Program-made: the position numbers and the translations under genes | Notes under the pieces: model-generated | Told to the model about the DNA's origin: nothing | The model's database searches: none | The model's input: the letters and a program-made list of their open reading frames with translations, nothing else | Origin: Prunus persica | Taxonomy: Eukaryota > Streptophyta > Magnoliopsida > Rosales > Rosaceae | NCBI RefSeq assembly: GCF_000346465.2 | Contig: NC_034016.1 | Coordinates: 8,588,611-8,652,610 of the forward strand | Reading direction: 5' to 3' | Length of the DNA: 64,000 bases | In this document: one piece after another, positions 1-11,150 of the stretch | Numbering within the stretch: the first letter of the stretch is position 1 | Layout of the letters: each line of letters begins with the position of its first letter

Positions 1-31
<31 letters not shown>
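1..31. repeat. (CT)n microsatellite
   Basis: A pure CT dinucleotide run of about 15 units opens the window and is cut by its left edge. It is followed by C-rich, promoter- or leader-like sequence. Confidence 0.95.
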
Positions 32-33
<2 letters not shown>

Positions 34-2290
34 GTTGCACAAACAACTCCCTCCCCCTTCAACAGCCGAGCAGCTTTTTCCTTGACGCCACCCCGTCCAG
101 CCGTCAACTTCGTCGGCACCGGTCCCAAAAGAACCAGCTCATCCTCCTCTACAAGTCTCAGCCCTCAGCCGCTCCACTCCGCCGCTGGCGTCGTCGGAAT
201 TTGCAGAAATCCGATAGTTTTCCCGAAAATTCAAACCGTTCGTTCTCCTTCAATTCTCCTCCAAATTTGTCGAGTAAAGTATGGATTTCTACCTATTTTC
301 CATGCTCTAGCTGATGGTTGGGTAGGTTTGCATCGATTTTGACCGTAGATAGCTCGGTTTGTAATTTGGAATTCGGCCGATTTTCGACCTCCGTGGCCAC
401 TTCCGGTCAGTTTTTGGGGTAGGTCCAAGAACAAAAGTGGTTCCAAATATGGTGTTATACCTAGGGTAGGAGTTTGGAGCCGTGGTTTTGAGATTTTCCA
501 GCGATGCGTAATCGCTTTGGACACCCAGCGCTGCCGGCGCGTACGGCGGCGCGTGGGCGAGAGTGGTGTATTGGTACTGTATCTTGATGCGATCCTTAGG
601 TTGTCACGAGCGCATAGGAATTTACGGATCTCAATTTGGATACCGTTTGAGCCTCGAACGGATTTTCCATATTGTGCGATTTTCGGGTTCAATTCTGTTG
701 AGCCATTGGATCGTAATCAATTTTAGATATGTTACTCTAGATAATTTTAGAAACGTGTAAGATTCGACGGATCGTGAATCGGAGTCCCGGATACTCTGAA
801 ATCGCGAACCCTAGGGTTAGGGTTTAGAAATTATGCAATTACACGATCGTGATCAATCCGACCGTCCGATCGACACCAATACCCTCGGGACATGTGCCCT
901 AGATATATTGGACCTTCTAGCGGCTTCCGGATCATATTGTGAGGTCATGGACCCGTGGGGTCCCTAGTTGATCTTTTTGGGACTTTAACGCTTTTTGAGT
1001 CCCAAGATACTGCTAAACGAATCCAAGTTGAAGGAAAGCTTTTATGGGCATGGGGATAACTTTAAATTGACGTACGTACTTTTAGAAGCCGGGGGTAGGG
1101 TTTTTAATTTAATACTATATTGTATTAATAGAATAATATGGTCATTGAATCAAGCACCCCGGCACCAGTTGACCCGCAGGAGGGACCTTCAAGAGGTCCA
1201 GCGAGCTCGGACTATCAGTGAGTGGACTCTTTGTTTTAATAAATGAATTTAAGCAGTTCAGTTTCAGTTATAAGCTGTTTTATTCTGTTAAATATTTTAT
1301 ATTGCATGCTGCCGAGTGAAATCTCCTTTAAAGAATATAAGAAAAGATATTCTCGTTAATTATCAGATAAAGGGCAGCAAAATTTTAAAGGTTACAAAAA
1401 GTGAATTATTCGACAGTTTTGCTTCAGAAACTTTATATTTTCTTAAACCACCTTGTACCCATATATTAAATGTTGCATTCGGATTATATTTGTTGTCTTC
1501 GGTTTAGTCAGCATGCTTGACAGTTGCCCCACGAGTTCCTTGGTACTCGAACTCGTGTGGAGCGAGTAATGCGGATCAGGTGAACTACGGTCCCCTGCAT
1601 CTTGCGAGTTGCGGCTCGGACTGACTTCGTGTCACTGAGACCTGCGAGTATGTGTCACCCATGGTGATGCAAGGAATTGACGGAAATAAGGGTACACCTA
1701 GGTGATAGTTTTAAACTGTTTTCAAATGTATAATTATATACATGCATTGATTTCAGAACTAAAGAAAATAAACTAGTTTGTATAACTGTTTTTACAGTGG
1801 GGTAAGTATGTTCATATGCTATTTTTCTAAACTTTGTTTTTGGGTCCACTCACTCTTTTTCATGTTTTGCGCCCCAGGCAGTAGACGTGCACATGAATCC
1901 ACCACCAGGCCATTTCCCATCTTTCGCGCCTTTCTTTTGATGTAGGATTTTTGTTTTGTAAAAGGATTGATTCCTTGTAAATTCTTAGTAATTGCTCTGA
2001 TGTTTTGCCCTAGACTGAGAATTGAACTGTTGGAATGTATATATACGTATGCTGGCAGTTGGTTGTATATATATATATACTTGTTTGGCAGGTAAAAATG
2101 TTTTGGTATTGAGCCAGTTACAAGGAAAACTCTGCCGGTTTTTCGGTAGACGTTAACCTTATTATTTTATCATGTTTTGTATAGAAGGGCAAATAGGTCA
2201 TTTGTGCCCGACATTCGCTAGGTGTCGGACACGCACAGGGTCTGCCTCAGATTCCAAAGTGGAATTTGGATCGAGTCCTGTCACTTTGTA
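32..2290. other. Unclassified repeat, possibly part of a long LTR
   Basis: No credible protein-coding gene is visible; the open frames are short and overlap on both strands. The stretch ends near 2282 in a block (TCGGACACGCACAGGG, then AAAGTGGAATTTGG, then GAGTCCTGTCA) that recurs in diverged form at about 4265-4329. A conserved block ending in a TGTCA-like sequence resembles the 3' edge of a plant Gypsy LTR, but I see no primer-binding site after it and the left boundary lies outside the window. It could equally be a noncoding or untranslated region. Classification is inference. Confidence 0.3.
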
Positions 2291-3190
2291 ACTGAGAAGT
2301 ACTGTTGTGAATTACTGGACCCTCATCCTGAATTAGGTTGACATATTGTTCTAGCAGCACTTCGTCCCTGAATAAATAAATTGGGGTTAACATTAACAAA
2401 ACTAACAATAATTAGCAAGAACCCCCAAATTAAGGATTACTCAATAGAACCCAAATCGAAACTCATCACACAGAAACCCAAAATTGAAATTCCATTAATC
2501 AAATTGTGTTTTTTGAACTTCATACACATGATATTCTAAAATTTTAAAAAACCATTAAAAATCTGGAGGAGTGATCTTCAAACCCATTAAAACCATATCA
2601 GAACTCATCCAAAAAATTTGTACTTCATACACATGATAGCATACCTCTGTCGCATAGATGGTGGGTCTTCTTCTTCAACTGATGATGGTGAGTCTTCTGC
2701 TTCACGTCGTTTGGTCTGCGTGAAAGGTCTCCAAGCGTTGGAGGAAAAAAAAAAGACGTTTGGTTTTCCAGCGTACGTCGTTCCCAAGCGTAAGTGGAGT
2801 TTGTGGTGGGTCAGGAGTGTGAAAATGGGTTAGAAGATGTAATTCAATCTCAGCCACACAAATATATATGTGGCTTAAGGAAAGTCCCTCCTTGCAGTCA
2901 AAGTTTGATGTTTATTTTTTCACATACATTAGAGTAATTTAGAATATTTTTTTTAAATTAATACATTCATTGTAAGAATATATATATGCAAATATCGAAT
3001 TAGATATTGTTTAATCTAAAGAGAAAAAAAATTATGTTCCAATTTCACATGACCATAACTAATGAAATGACAGAGAAATATGTCTCTTTATATTCCCAAC
3101 TATATCAACAAATACAAAATAAATGAATTAATTAAATGGGAAATTAATACAATACCACAAATGATTAAAACCCCATAAATCCCCCGCAGT
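2291..3190. other. Gene-poor AT-rich stretch
   Basis: Mostly AT-rich sequence. Around 2618-2833 there is a short, less AT-rich patch with overlapping open frames on both strands (71 and 60 codons). It could be an exon remnant, but I recognise no family and see no matching splice partners. Nothing else is supported. Confidence 0.4.
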
Positions 3191-3241
3191 TCTCATGGAT
3201 AAAAAAACTTCCATGCCACAGATGGTCTGAGATTCCCCTCT

Positions 3242-3424
3242 TTACATAAGCAAGGCGGCAGCGAAAACACCAACGGCCACAAATCCTGGGACGGAGAATC
3301 TATTCGAAACGGCGCCGTTCGGTGCAAGAGCTTCCGAGGGGGATCCCAACACCGAAGTAGAGGGAGAGGTGGCCGGCGAAGACGATGGTGGAGTAGGTGG
3401 AGAGTCTGCGACGGGAGGGTCATT
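3242..3424 (-). pseudogene. C-terminal end of an arabinogalactan-like GPI-anchored protein (fragment)
   Basis: Reading the minus strand gives about 60 codons ending in a TAA at 3242-3244. The peptide is Pro/Ser/Thr/Ala-rich with PP and SP pairs (for example PPVADSPPTPPSSSPATSP), then a short spacer containing NRF, then a hydrophobic tail (VPGFVAVGVFAAALLM) at the very C-terminus. Such a tail is the expected signal for GPI anchoring to the outer plasma membrane, and the region before it is typical of arabinogalactan proteins and AGP-like tails of lipid-transfer or early nodulin-like proteins. The frame meets a stop just upstream and no N-terminal signal peptide or upstream exon is visible, while inverted-repeat element sequence abuts at 3447. 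I therefore read it as an isolated last exon or captured fragment; which AGP class it came from is unknown. Confidence 0.5.
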
Positions 3425-3446
3425 AAAACATCAACGGCTGAGCACC

Positions 3447-3497
3447 CCATCCCTCAAATAACACTATTTGAGGGATCCCTCAACTGAAGGGGACTAT
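3447..3497. repeat. Terminal fragment of an inverted-repeat element
   Basis: The sequence contains CCCTCAAATAACACTATTTGAGGG, an imperfect palindrome, followed by GAAGGGGACTATATATATA. The same arrangement forms the arms of the element at about 4987-5517. Only one end is visible here, so this is a solo terminal piece or one end of an element whose partner has decayed. Confidence 0.5.
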
Positions 3498-4329
3498 ATA
3501 TATAACTGTACCGTCTAAATATTGTTGAATATAATCTAAATTATTTAGACTATGTTGAATGGGAGTTGGCTAATTTTCTGTGGTTTGTGTCTAATCTAAG
3601 GGAAGAGTGACATCTGACCACTTGATTGTATTGGGAACCCTTATGTTGGCATTGGCTTTACTACTTTGTATAAGCAAGGTCTGATCTTTTGGACTTTAAT
3701 TTAGGGCTTGGAAATTCATGTTCGTGCCTGTAACTTTATAATAAATTCTATAAACTAAAGCTAAAGGCTGGGTACCTGGTAAGACTTTATACCTGGAAGT
3801 TTTAATATTCAATGTTAGGGTTTTCAAAATATGAGGATCACTAAGGCTTACTATGACGTCTGGGTAACAATCAAAATGGATTGGACCGTTAAACAAACTT
3901 GACTCAATTATTCCTAGGGTACTGTCACTAAAGTTGGTAAATCTAGCATCTCTTAGACAGAGTAGAAGGAGGTGAGGCAATTGATTTATAAATTTCTTAA
4001 CGTTTACTAGCTGTTCTAAGAGTTGAAATCAGATTCAGATGGCTAAATGATTTATGTGGTATAATGAGGGCTGAGGCCATTCAGATTTAGTTGTCTGATG
4101 CTTTTTAAAAGTTTGTGGATATGTGAGTTGCATTTTGTATATGTGAAAATTCTGGGAAACGAGCAAATTACAGGGGAGACTCTGCCGAATTTTCTGTAGA
4201 AGTCAAACTCTAAGGAAATTTTGAGTCTTAGAAGGGCAATTTGATCAATTGTGCTGGGCACTTGTCAAGTGTTAGACACGCACAGGGTTCGACAAAGATT
4301 CTAAAGTGGAATTTGGGTCGGGTTCTGTC
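3498..4329. other. Unclassified sequence ending in a diverged copy of the 2095-2282 repeat
   Basis: No gene is supported. From about 4157 the sequence matches 2110-2282 in order: a GACTCTGCCG-like block, a GAAGGGCAA block, ACACGCACAGGG, and a final AAAGTGGAATTTGG block ending in TTCTGTCA. The two copies are quite diverged, which implies an old duplication or two members of one repeat family. If it is an LTR family, both copies are 3' edges. Confidence 0.4.
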
Positions 4330-4597
4330 ATTGTTATAAATCTTTGAATTGGGTTTCTTTATAGCATTTGTTTATCTTTTAGGTCAAAAACCCCAATTAG
4401 ATTTAAATATTATAAGAATTAGTTTTTAGTCCTACACAGCACCAAACATAGGTCTTCACTATTTTTATAATCCAACTTCTTAGTCCGACGCAGCACTAAA
4501 CGTAGGTCAGTACTTAATCCAGCTTAGACCAATCTGATCTAATCTGAGACAGTCCCAGGATTTAGTCCAGCCCATGACAATCCGCCGTGCCAAACGA

Positions 4598-4945
4598 CCC
4601 CTGAATAGTTTGTTGATTCCCATAGTAATTATCCCATGTAGGGTTATGTGAGTTGAGATTTTTGCCCTAAGTCCTTAGAAGTCATTTTACAAAGGAGTAA
4701 ATTTGACTTTAAAATTTTGAAGATGAGATGGGTAGGGAAATATGATAGAGGGTGAAAATAGCAGCACTATATTTAAATGGCAAATTCAACTTCTTTGTTT
4801 GGGTTATGGAAATAATATATGTTATTCTTGCACTTAAAATTTAAATGATTTGCATATAATTGTCAACCAATTAAGCTATTAGTTTCCAGGCTCCCTCCAA
4901 TCAACAACCTATCCCGTCCCAAATGAATGGTCAAAATTAAACAAA
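4598..4945. repeat. Copy 1 of a dispersed 350-bp duplication
   Basis: This block matches 24694-25041 in the same orientation from CCCTGAATAG to GAATGGTCAAAATTAAACA, with scattered substitutions and small indels. No coding frame is shared. The left limit abuts CAAACGACCCC, which looks like a MITE terminus, so copy 1 may have been trimmed by an insertion. Confidence 0.7.
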
Positions 4946-4986
4946 AACTCACATGAATTCCCAAGCAATATGCCAATATATATAGT

Positions 4987-5517
4987 TGCCTTCTATTGAG
5001 GGATTCCTCAAATAATTTTATTTGAGAGACACCCTTTAGGGTACCCTACAAATCTTTTTTCTACAATCCAAACCGTCCATTTTTTAAGTCTACATTCATA
5101 AATCATCCTTGCAAAAAATTAGGGAACTTTAGTTGAGGGATGCCTCAAATAAACTTATTTGAGGGACACCGTTGTAGGGCCCACTCCGTATTGTATTTCA
5201 CTAATCCAAACCGTCTATTTTGTAGATACTCATTCAAAGAACATCTCTACAAAAAAATCACTTGAATCTGATATCATTTGACCACTCAATTGAATTATTG
5301 AAATTTTAGTATTTTTTTGAAGCACCATATTCATTGATTTTGTAGGACACAATTGGATATCAAAACGGTTTTCAATCTGTCTAATTTTTTGCAAGGATGA
5401 TCTATGAATGTAGACATTAAAATAGATTGTTTGGATCGTTGAAAAAAATTCGTAGGGGACCCTAAAGGGTGCTTCTCAAATAAAATTATTTGAGAGATCC
5501 CTTAACATAAGGGGACT
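4987..5517. mobile_element. Nonautonomous inverted-repeat (MITE-like) element
   Basis: The left arm (TTGAGGGATTCCTCAAATAA, then GAGAGACACCCTTTAGGGT, ending near ATCCTTGCAAAAAATTAG) is repeated in reverse complement at the right (ending TTAACATAAGGGGACT), giving arms of roughly 150 bp. A second partial copy of the same arm, with GTTGAGGGATGCCTCAAATA, starts near 5133, so the element looks composite or self-nested. It lies in TATATA-rich sequence, so the TSD cannot be read. No protein is encoded. The superfamily is undetermined. Confidence 0.6.
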
Positions 5518-5575
5518 GTATATATATAATGCCAATGAATGAAAGCATGTTACATATATATATATATATATATAA

Positions 5576-5829
5576 GGCTTAAATGTTAAAATGGTCCCTG
5601 TGTTTTATCTCATAGGCCAATTTAGTCCTTGTCTTATCAATTTGGCCAATTTGGTCCTTGTGTTTGTATATGTTAGTCAATGTTTATATTTCTTTTAAAT
5701 TTCACCTACCCCAATTTCGTGCACACACCTCAACCACCTCCCAAACCCAGCCACCCTCACCACCACCACTCCAACTCCAAAACCATAGCCACCCTCACCA
5801 CCATTCCAACCCCACCTAAACTACAACAA

Positions 5830-5883
<54 letters not shown>

Positions 5884-6376
5884 AAGAAAAATCATGAAGA
5901 TCATCATAGCCGGTCATCGTAAGCTTGACGGCTCTACCGCCAATTAATCATCCTGGTTGCAGCAAAAGTCGACGACATTCAGACCAATGGATCGGAGAGG
6001 AGAGAGAGATGAAAGGTAGAGTATGAGAAAATCTTAAACATAAGATAGAAGAAAATTTGCAGCAAGAAAAGAGTAGGCATCAATTCTACTAAGAACCCTT
6101 TTTTTTTCCCTACAGGAATCGAGACCATTGGAGGTTGAGGTTGTGGGGGTTTTAATTATTTTAGCATTATTATTATTTGAGTTTAAATCTTTATAATTAA
6201 TTACAAAATTTTAAATTAATTTTAAATGTTCTTTTTTAGGTTTTAACATAATTTTGACGGAAAGGGTCAAATTTGTTAACATATACAAACACAGGGACTA
6301 AATTGGTCAAATTAATAACACAAGGACTAAATTGGCCGATAAAGTAAATCACAGGGACCATTTCAACATTTAAGCC
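5576..6376. mobile_element. Mutator-like nonautonomous element, family M1 (copy a)
   Basis: It begins GGCTTAAATGTT and ends AACATTTAAGCC, with terminal inverted repeats that extend through AAATGGTCCCTGTG. Flanks are TATATATAA and TATAAATAA, an 8/9 match consistent with the 9-bp TSD of Mutator-like elements. The interior has no transposase; open frames across it only read through Pro-rich and CT-repeat sequence. A second copy of the family lies at 28063-33391, where the 9-bp TSD is perfect, which supports the classification. This copy lacks the CACTA insertion found there and so shows the empty site (CTCAACCACCTCCC at about 5729). Confidence 0.8.
5831..5881. repeat. (CT)n microsatellite
   Basis: About 25 CT units with one interruption, inside Mutator-like copy a. 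The other family copy carries a shorter CT run at 32865-32900 in the same place, so the repeat belongs to the element and has changed length. Confidence 0.95.
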
Positions 6377-6479
6377 TATAAATAAATGCCTTTTTGTAGA
6401 AATGACACATCAACTTATACACAAGTTTGAATTTGTCATCTATTTTTTTTAAAGAGAAATGTCACCTTAATTTTTCAAA

Positions 6480-8605
6480 GGGTAAATTACTCAAATGGTC
6501 CTCAAAGTTATACTTGATTTACATTTTGGTCCCTCAATTAAATTATTCGTTCAAATGGTCTATCAACTCTATATTATTCGATCTATTGGTCTTATCGTTA
6601 CATTCTGTCAATATTTACATTAAATATGAGGCAAATTGATCATTATTTTAGGTTAAATCTAACAGAAAATTAGATGGTAGGACCACTGGAGTGAATAATA
6701 TAGAGTTGATGGACCATTTTGTTTGGGCCTAATTCGGCACGCCCAATCCAAAATCAAAGAGTCTATATCAATTTTTGACAGCCACCAGCGTTCTCCTTAT
6801 GTTTGGACCAACACTCTGCATAATAGCTCATTCTTACAAAAGCCCACAAAGCAGAAAACAAAAGAATGAGCCTTGATTCAGAAAAACAGCCCAATCCACA
6901 TAAAATGCCCATGTCTTTTACGAAGTGGCAGGGTTGTAAAAAAGCACGAAGCAGGTTGATAAAATTGCCAATTAAAAATGGCAAAATTGACCACCAAACA
7001 TATCAATAAAAATTCTAAAAGAAAACAATTGGATTGGGCCCAGCTTCTAAAAATCTCACCATTACTCTCAAGAAGCCCAAAAACAAGTCAGCAGATTCTT
7101 CTTAGAAAGTCTATTCTCAGAAAACCCACGTGATTGCCTGACTTTGAAAAGTCAACAATTTCAACTATCACAATAGAGTTGATAGGGAGTTAATGAAGGC
7201 ATGTCTTAAAACAGGAAGATATCTCTAGTCTTTTCAGTCAAAAGAAGATCAAAATCCCTTTCTGTATAATCCTGCATCACGACAGGCATCATTTCCAAGG
7301 GATAAGCAGACTATATTTTTCTAAAGAGATAAGTAGGGTGCAGGGAGTTGTTCATCTAGAAAATCAAACTAACCATCACGGCAGATTAAAGTCTTACAAA
7401 GAGGAGTTAGAGGTCAAAAAGGGATTAGGTTTTCTTTCAAAAAATAGAGAAGTAATCACCATAAGAACTGACTGTTGATAGCTCTTTACAGAATAGATAA
7501 AAATCCCCTTTTTCTTTGACATTTAAAATAAAAGATCTTACTTTCAGGAAATCTGCTGCCCATTATTAAAAGATTAGAAAACCCACTCCAGCATTTTCTA
7601 CAAATATGAGTGGGGGTGAACAGATCAAAGGACAACCAAAAAACCAATCAAAAATAAAAACTCAAAATGATCACTTGATCTCAAAAATCTTCAAAACACT
7701 AAAGTAACCAAAGCTCATTGAGCCACAACAAACAAGTCAGCTAGAATTCAGAATCTCTAAAGTCAGTTCAGTTTCAGAGAAATAGTCATACAAAACGAGA
7801 TTTCTCTTGTTGCAAATTTGATTCAGCACAAGCCAAAATAAGCAAAGTTCGAGTTTTACAAATATGAAAACCTCAACAAATTTATGGAGAGCCTTGATCA
7901 GGCAGAACATGTACTACAGTGCAGCTCCAGCTCAGTGATCAGCAAAACCAGCCATTTTTGCCTCTTTCAGACTGAGGAGGCTCCAATTATGCCAGTTCTA
8001 GAAGCCTTCCAAGGCTTGAAATAGATTAAAGCTCTACCAAACTCGAATGTTGGTGTTGATTTATAGCTAAAATATGACAGTTGAAGGTGTTGATAACGCA
8101 ATCCAGCACAGACATACCCAGTTCAGGAGCATCTATCCAGACAGAAGTCCAATGCTCTTTTGTCTCTTTTAGAGTTGGTCTTTCCTTTTTAAGCTTTGTA
8201 AAAGACAATTCTGCCTAAAAAGTCCACTTTCTTATCATTTATTCTGGCTAGAACTACTAGTTTTATACTGTGAAAAATTGTGAAGAAAGGCAAGAAAAGA
8301 ACTTACTTGGGAGATATTCCTCACCCAAATTCACAATCGCTTGTTTAGAAATTAGTAACTTGGGGTGCAAGTTATCCATTTTTGTAAAGAAGTCTGCTAG
8401 AGCTTTTATTGCTAGCAGTGGCACGCTCATACACAAAAGAAAGTTGACTTGTTGACCAGTCAATGGTTTTCAAGACAATAGGGAACTTTACCCTACCATC
8501 ACAGGAACGAATATAAAACTGGTGAACACATTTGAACGAATAATTTAGTTGGGTACCAAAATGTAAATCAGGTATAAGTTTGAGGACCATTTGAGTAATT
8601 TACCC
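6480..8605. mobile_element. Mutator-like nonautonomous element, family M2
   Basis: The element begins GGGTAAATTACTCAAATGG and ends with the reverse complement (CCATTTGAGTAATTTACCC). It is flanked on both sides by TTTTTCAAA (6471-6479 and 8606-8614), a perfect 9-bp TSD diagnostic of the Mutator superfamily. Similarity between the two ends extends for roughly 100 bp or more. The internal 1.7 kb (about 6730-8450) encodes no transposase and no protein I recognise; it may be cargo or an older nested insertion. Confidence 0.88.
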
Positions 8606-8614
8606 TTTTTCAAA

Positions 8615-9098
8615 ATTCATGATTTGTCATATGACTTTAACGTCATCCAATTTTCCATCAATTTTCAAGGGTATTTTAGTAATTCTAATATGTAAACCCT
8701 TTGTAAAGCTCCTTTTTCAAATTAAAAAAATCAGAGAAGACAAGAGCAATACTTTTACGCATTAAAAAAAGTCAAACTTTAGGGTTTCAAATTACTTTTT
8801 AGGGAACAAGTTGTCCAGTTCCAGGGACATTGGCATTGATGGCGACTCCACACTACTACCCTCCAAATTACGGTAAAGCTTTGCTTTCTACTTGGGAATA
8901 TCTGAAGTTTTTGTTTTTTATATGACAATGAAAGATATGATCCATACGATCCTTTTTGTTTTCTTTATTTTCTTTTGCTTTATATGATATTGCTTTGTTT
9001 TTGTGCTTTGGGTTACTGTGTATTGTCCTTTTGCAAGTAAATTACTTTGTTGTGTGGGGGATGTGTCGGCTGCAACTGTTACATTTTATATAAATACG
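8615..9098. other. Left flank of CACTA-1; no supported gene
   Basis: An ATG at 8839 opens a 12-codon exon-like segment followed by GGTAAAG, which could be a first exon and splice donor. Downstream is T-rich, intron-like sequence into which CACTA-1 inserted. Possible exons on the far side (from 23516) look like a transposase relic, so this could be the start of the same broken gene, but I cannot show it. Confidence 0.3.
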
Positions 9099-9101
9099 TG
9101 T

Positions 9102-9125
9102 CACTACTACAAAAAGTGAAAAAGA
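9102..9125 (+). repeat. CACTA-1 left terminal inverted repeat
   Basis: Starts CACTACTACAAAAAGTGAAA. It pairs with the right terminus, diverging after position 14 but resuming with the shared AAAAAGACGAC. Transposase is expected to cut here. Confidence 0.93.
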
Positions 9126-10740
9126 CGACCAGAAAACAACGACGGTCTAAGTGAAAACCGTCGTGGTTTTTAAAAAGACGACGGTTCTAAAAACACCGTC
9201 GTGTAATACAACCTTAGACAACTAAAAAATGGAGATTCAAATGGCTGTTCAAAAACAACGACGTACATAATTAAACAACCGACGTCTATTTGAAACAGAT
9301 TTCCGCAGTGTTAAATCAATGCCAACAAAGAACGGCAGAAGTTATGAATCGACCGACGTAGAAAGTAAAGACGACGATTTCAATAAAAACCGCCGTTTTT
9401 ACTCATAAAATAACACGACGAGGTTTTCGTATAAGACGCCGTATAATTACAAACAAATCCACGGCTTTAAAATACAAAATATCGCCGTATTAAATTAATG
9501 TACAACGACGGAAAATATAAATATATGGACGTCATTCTCATATAATTCTACGACGTTATCTTTAAATCGTACAATAAAATTTAACGTCGTATTTATTCAT
9601 TTTATACGTCGTACATTTAATTTTAACTGTCGTCTTAATAAGAATTTTTGTTAACAATTTTTTTCTTTGATTTTCTTATCCTACGTCGGTAGATCTACTT
9701 AATGACAAGAATTGAAATAACCACGACGGTTTATATAGCAAACCGCCGACATAATCAGATTTGTCTGAGATCCCAAGGGTTACGAAATCTTACCAGATAG
9801 AACTCTGTTCCACATCATAATCTTAACAGATGACACAGATTTGCAATCAGAGAGACAATTTTTTGGAAGTTGATGATGTGTGTGCGTTTGTGTATCTACA
9901 AATATTATACCTAACGTCGTTGCAAATTTGCAATCAGAGAGACAATTTTCAACGACGGTTATATTATACCTAACGACGTTTAAAAAACAAATCAACGTCG
10001 CTAAACAAATATATTACGTCGTCTTAGTCTTACTTAAGACGACGAAAAACGACGACAGTAATAAAAAAATAGTCGTTGTTTTTATATTCTTATTTTATTT
10101 AAATCTGTCCTCCAAAAAAGAAACTTTACATATTCCAGAACATTAATTTCCTTCATTTTAAATTTCCTCCGGAAAAAAAAACTCTATTTATAACGCACTG
10201 TAATTGAAAAATAAACTGAAAGGTCACGGGAAAAAAAATTCTATTCATAATTTAAAAATTCAAATCCACGTCGGTTATATTAAACATAACGACGTTAAAT
10301 GAAAAGATTCCACGTCGCAAAACAAATATTGCGTCGTGTTAGTTAAAAACGACGGCATAACAAAAAACCGTCGTTGTTTCAAACTGAATTAATTTAAAAT
10401 TTATTCGGAAAAGCAAAATCTATTTATAATTTCCTCGGGTTAGTAATATTGCGTCGTGTTAGTTTACAAATTCAAGAACATTAATTTCCCTCATTTTAAA
10501 TTTTCTCGGGAAAGAAAAATCTATTTATCACACTTTGTAATTGAAAACTAAAACTGAAAGAATTCGGGAAAAAAAACTCTATTTATAATTTAAAAATAAA
10601 TTCCACGTCGGTTGTAGTACACTTAACGACGTTTAACAAAATAATCTACGTCGGTAATTATAAATCTACCGCCATCTTACCTTAATATAGACGACGAGAA
10701 AAGACGACGGTAGAACAGAAAACCACCGTTGTTTCAGTTT
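9126..10740. repeat. CACTA-1 left subterminal repeat region
   Basis: Dozens of short ACGACGG, ACGTCGT and CCGTCGT motifs occur in both orientations, many as inverted pairs around 10-20-bp loops. In CACTA elements such motifs bind the element's accessory transposase protein. Two related sub-blocks (about 9945-10430 and 10440-10740) repeat the same order of motifs, so the region grew by internal duplication. No protein is encoded. Confidence 0.85.
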
Positions 10741-10771
10741 CTTTAACAGTTTGGTCCTTTATCTTTCTGCA

Positions 10772-11150
10772 GGACTTGTATAGTTCAAAGCATTGACAAT
10801 GTCTTCATCATATCTCCCAGCAACTACTGATTCGATTGCTCATGCTTTAGAGGCCATCTGAAGCCATTTCTATTCTTTATCGCATTCTTGAAACCCATCT
10901 TCTTCTTCTGAAGCTCTACGGATAAAGGAAGAGGCTATCACAAATCTGACGGATCTTCTTAGCCAAGAAAATCAAGCAGATTTCCCTGAGAAGCGAACTT
11001 TCCTTCGACAGCGAGTGGAGGCCAGGCTTGCATCTCTTTTGATGGAAAGCAAGGAGTATTCAGAAGCACTAAGTGTCCTATCAGGCTTGATCAAGGAAGT
11101 GAGAAGGCTAGTTGACAAGCTTCTTCTTGTGGACATATATTTGATGCGAG
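10772..11150 (+). pseudogene. RPN6: Captured fragment of 26S proteasome subunit RPN6 (PSMD11)
   Basis: From ATG at 10799 the frame reads MSSSYLPATTDSIAHALEA, the start of plant RPN6, a lid subunit of the 19S regulatory particle. After a small deletion that creates a stop, the neighbouring frame gives EAISILYRILE, then PSSSSEALRIKEEAITNL, then jumps (losing about 70 residues of the parent) to EKRTFLRQRVEARLASLLME and LIKEVRRL-DKLLLVDI. The upstream CTGCAG/GACTTG looks like a splice acceptor and 5' leader of the donor gene. The fragment covers roughly the first 190 residues of a protein that is normally about 420, with frameshifts, so it cannot make a working subunit. CACTA-2 carries the same fragment with the same lesions (58495-58887). 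Identification rests on recognising the conserved family sequence. Confidence 0.9.

Noticed and set aside
231..692. 153-codon minus-strand frame near the left edge
   Set aside because: Composition is Arg/Pro-rich, it overlaps other frames, and it matches no family; not supported as a gene.
5680..5922. 80-codon plus-strand frame ending in Ser-Leu repeats
   Set aside because: It reads through a Pro-rich segment and the CT microsatellite of a nonautonomous Mutator-like element; the sister copy does not keep it.
4598..6376. A single large segmental duplication covering 4598-6376 and 24694-33391
   Set aside because: Only the 350-bp block and the Mutator-like element are shared; the sequence between is unrelated and each Mutator copy has its own TSD.
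7560..7930. A possible pararetrovirus-like leader (A-rich, transcript-like sequence) in the Mutator-like element
   Set aside because: No coat, movement or polymerase motif is present nearby; the resemblance is only compositional.
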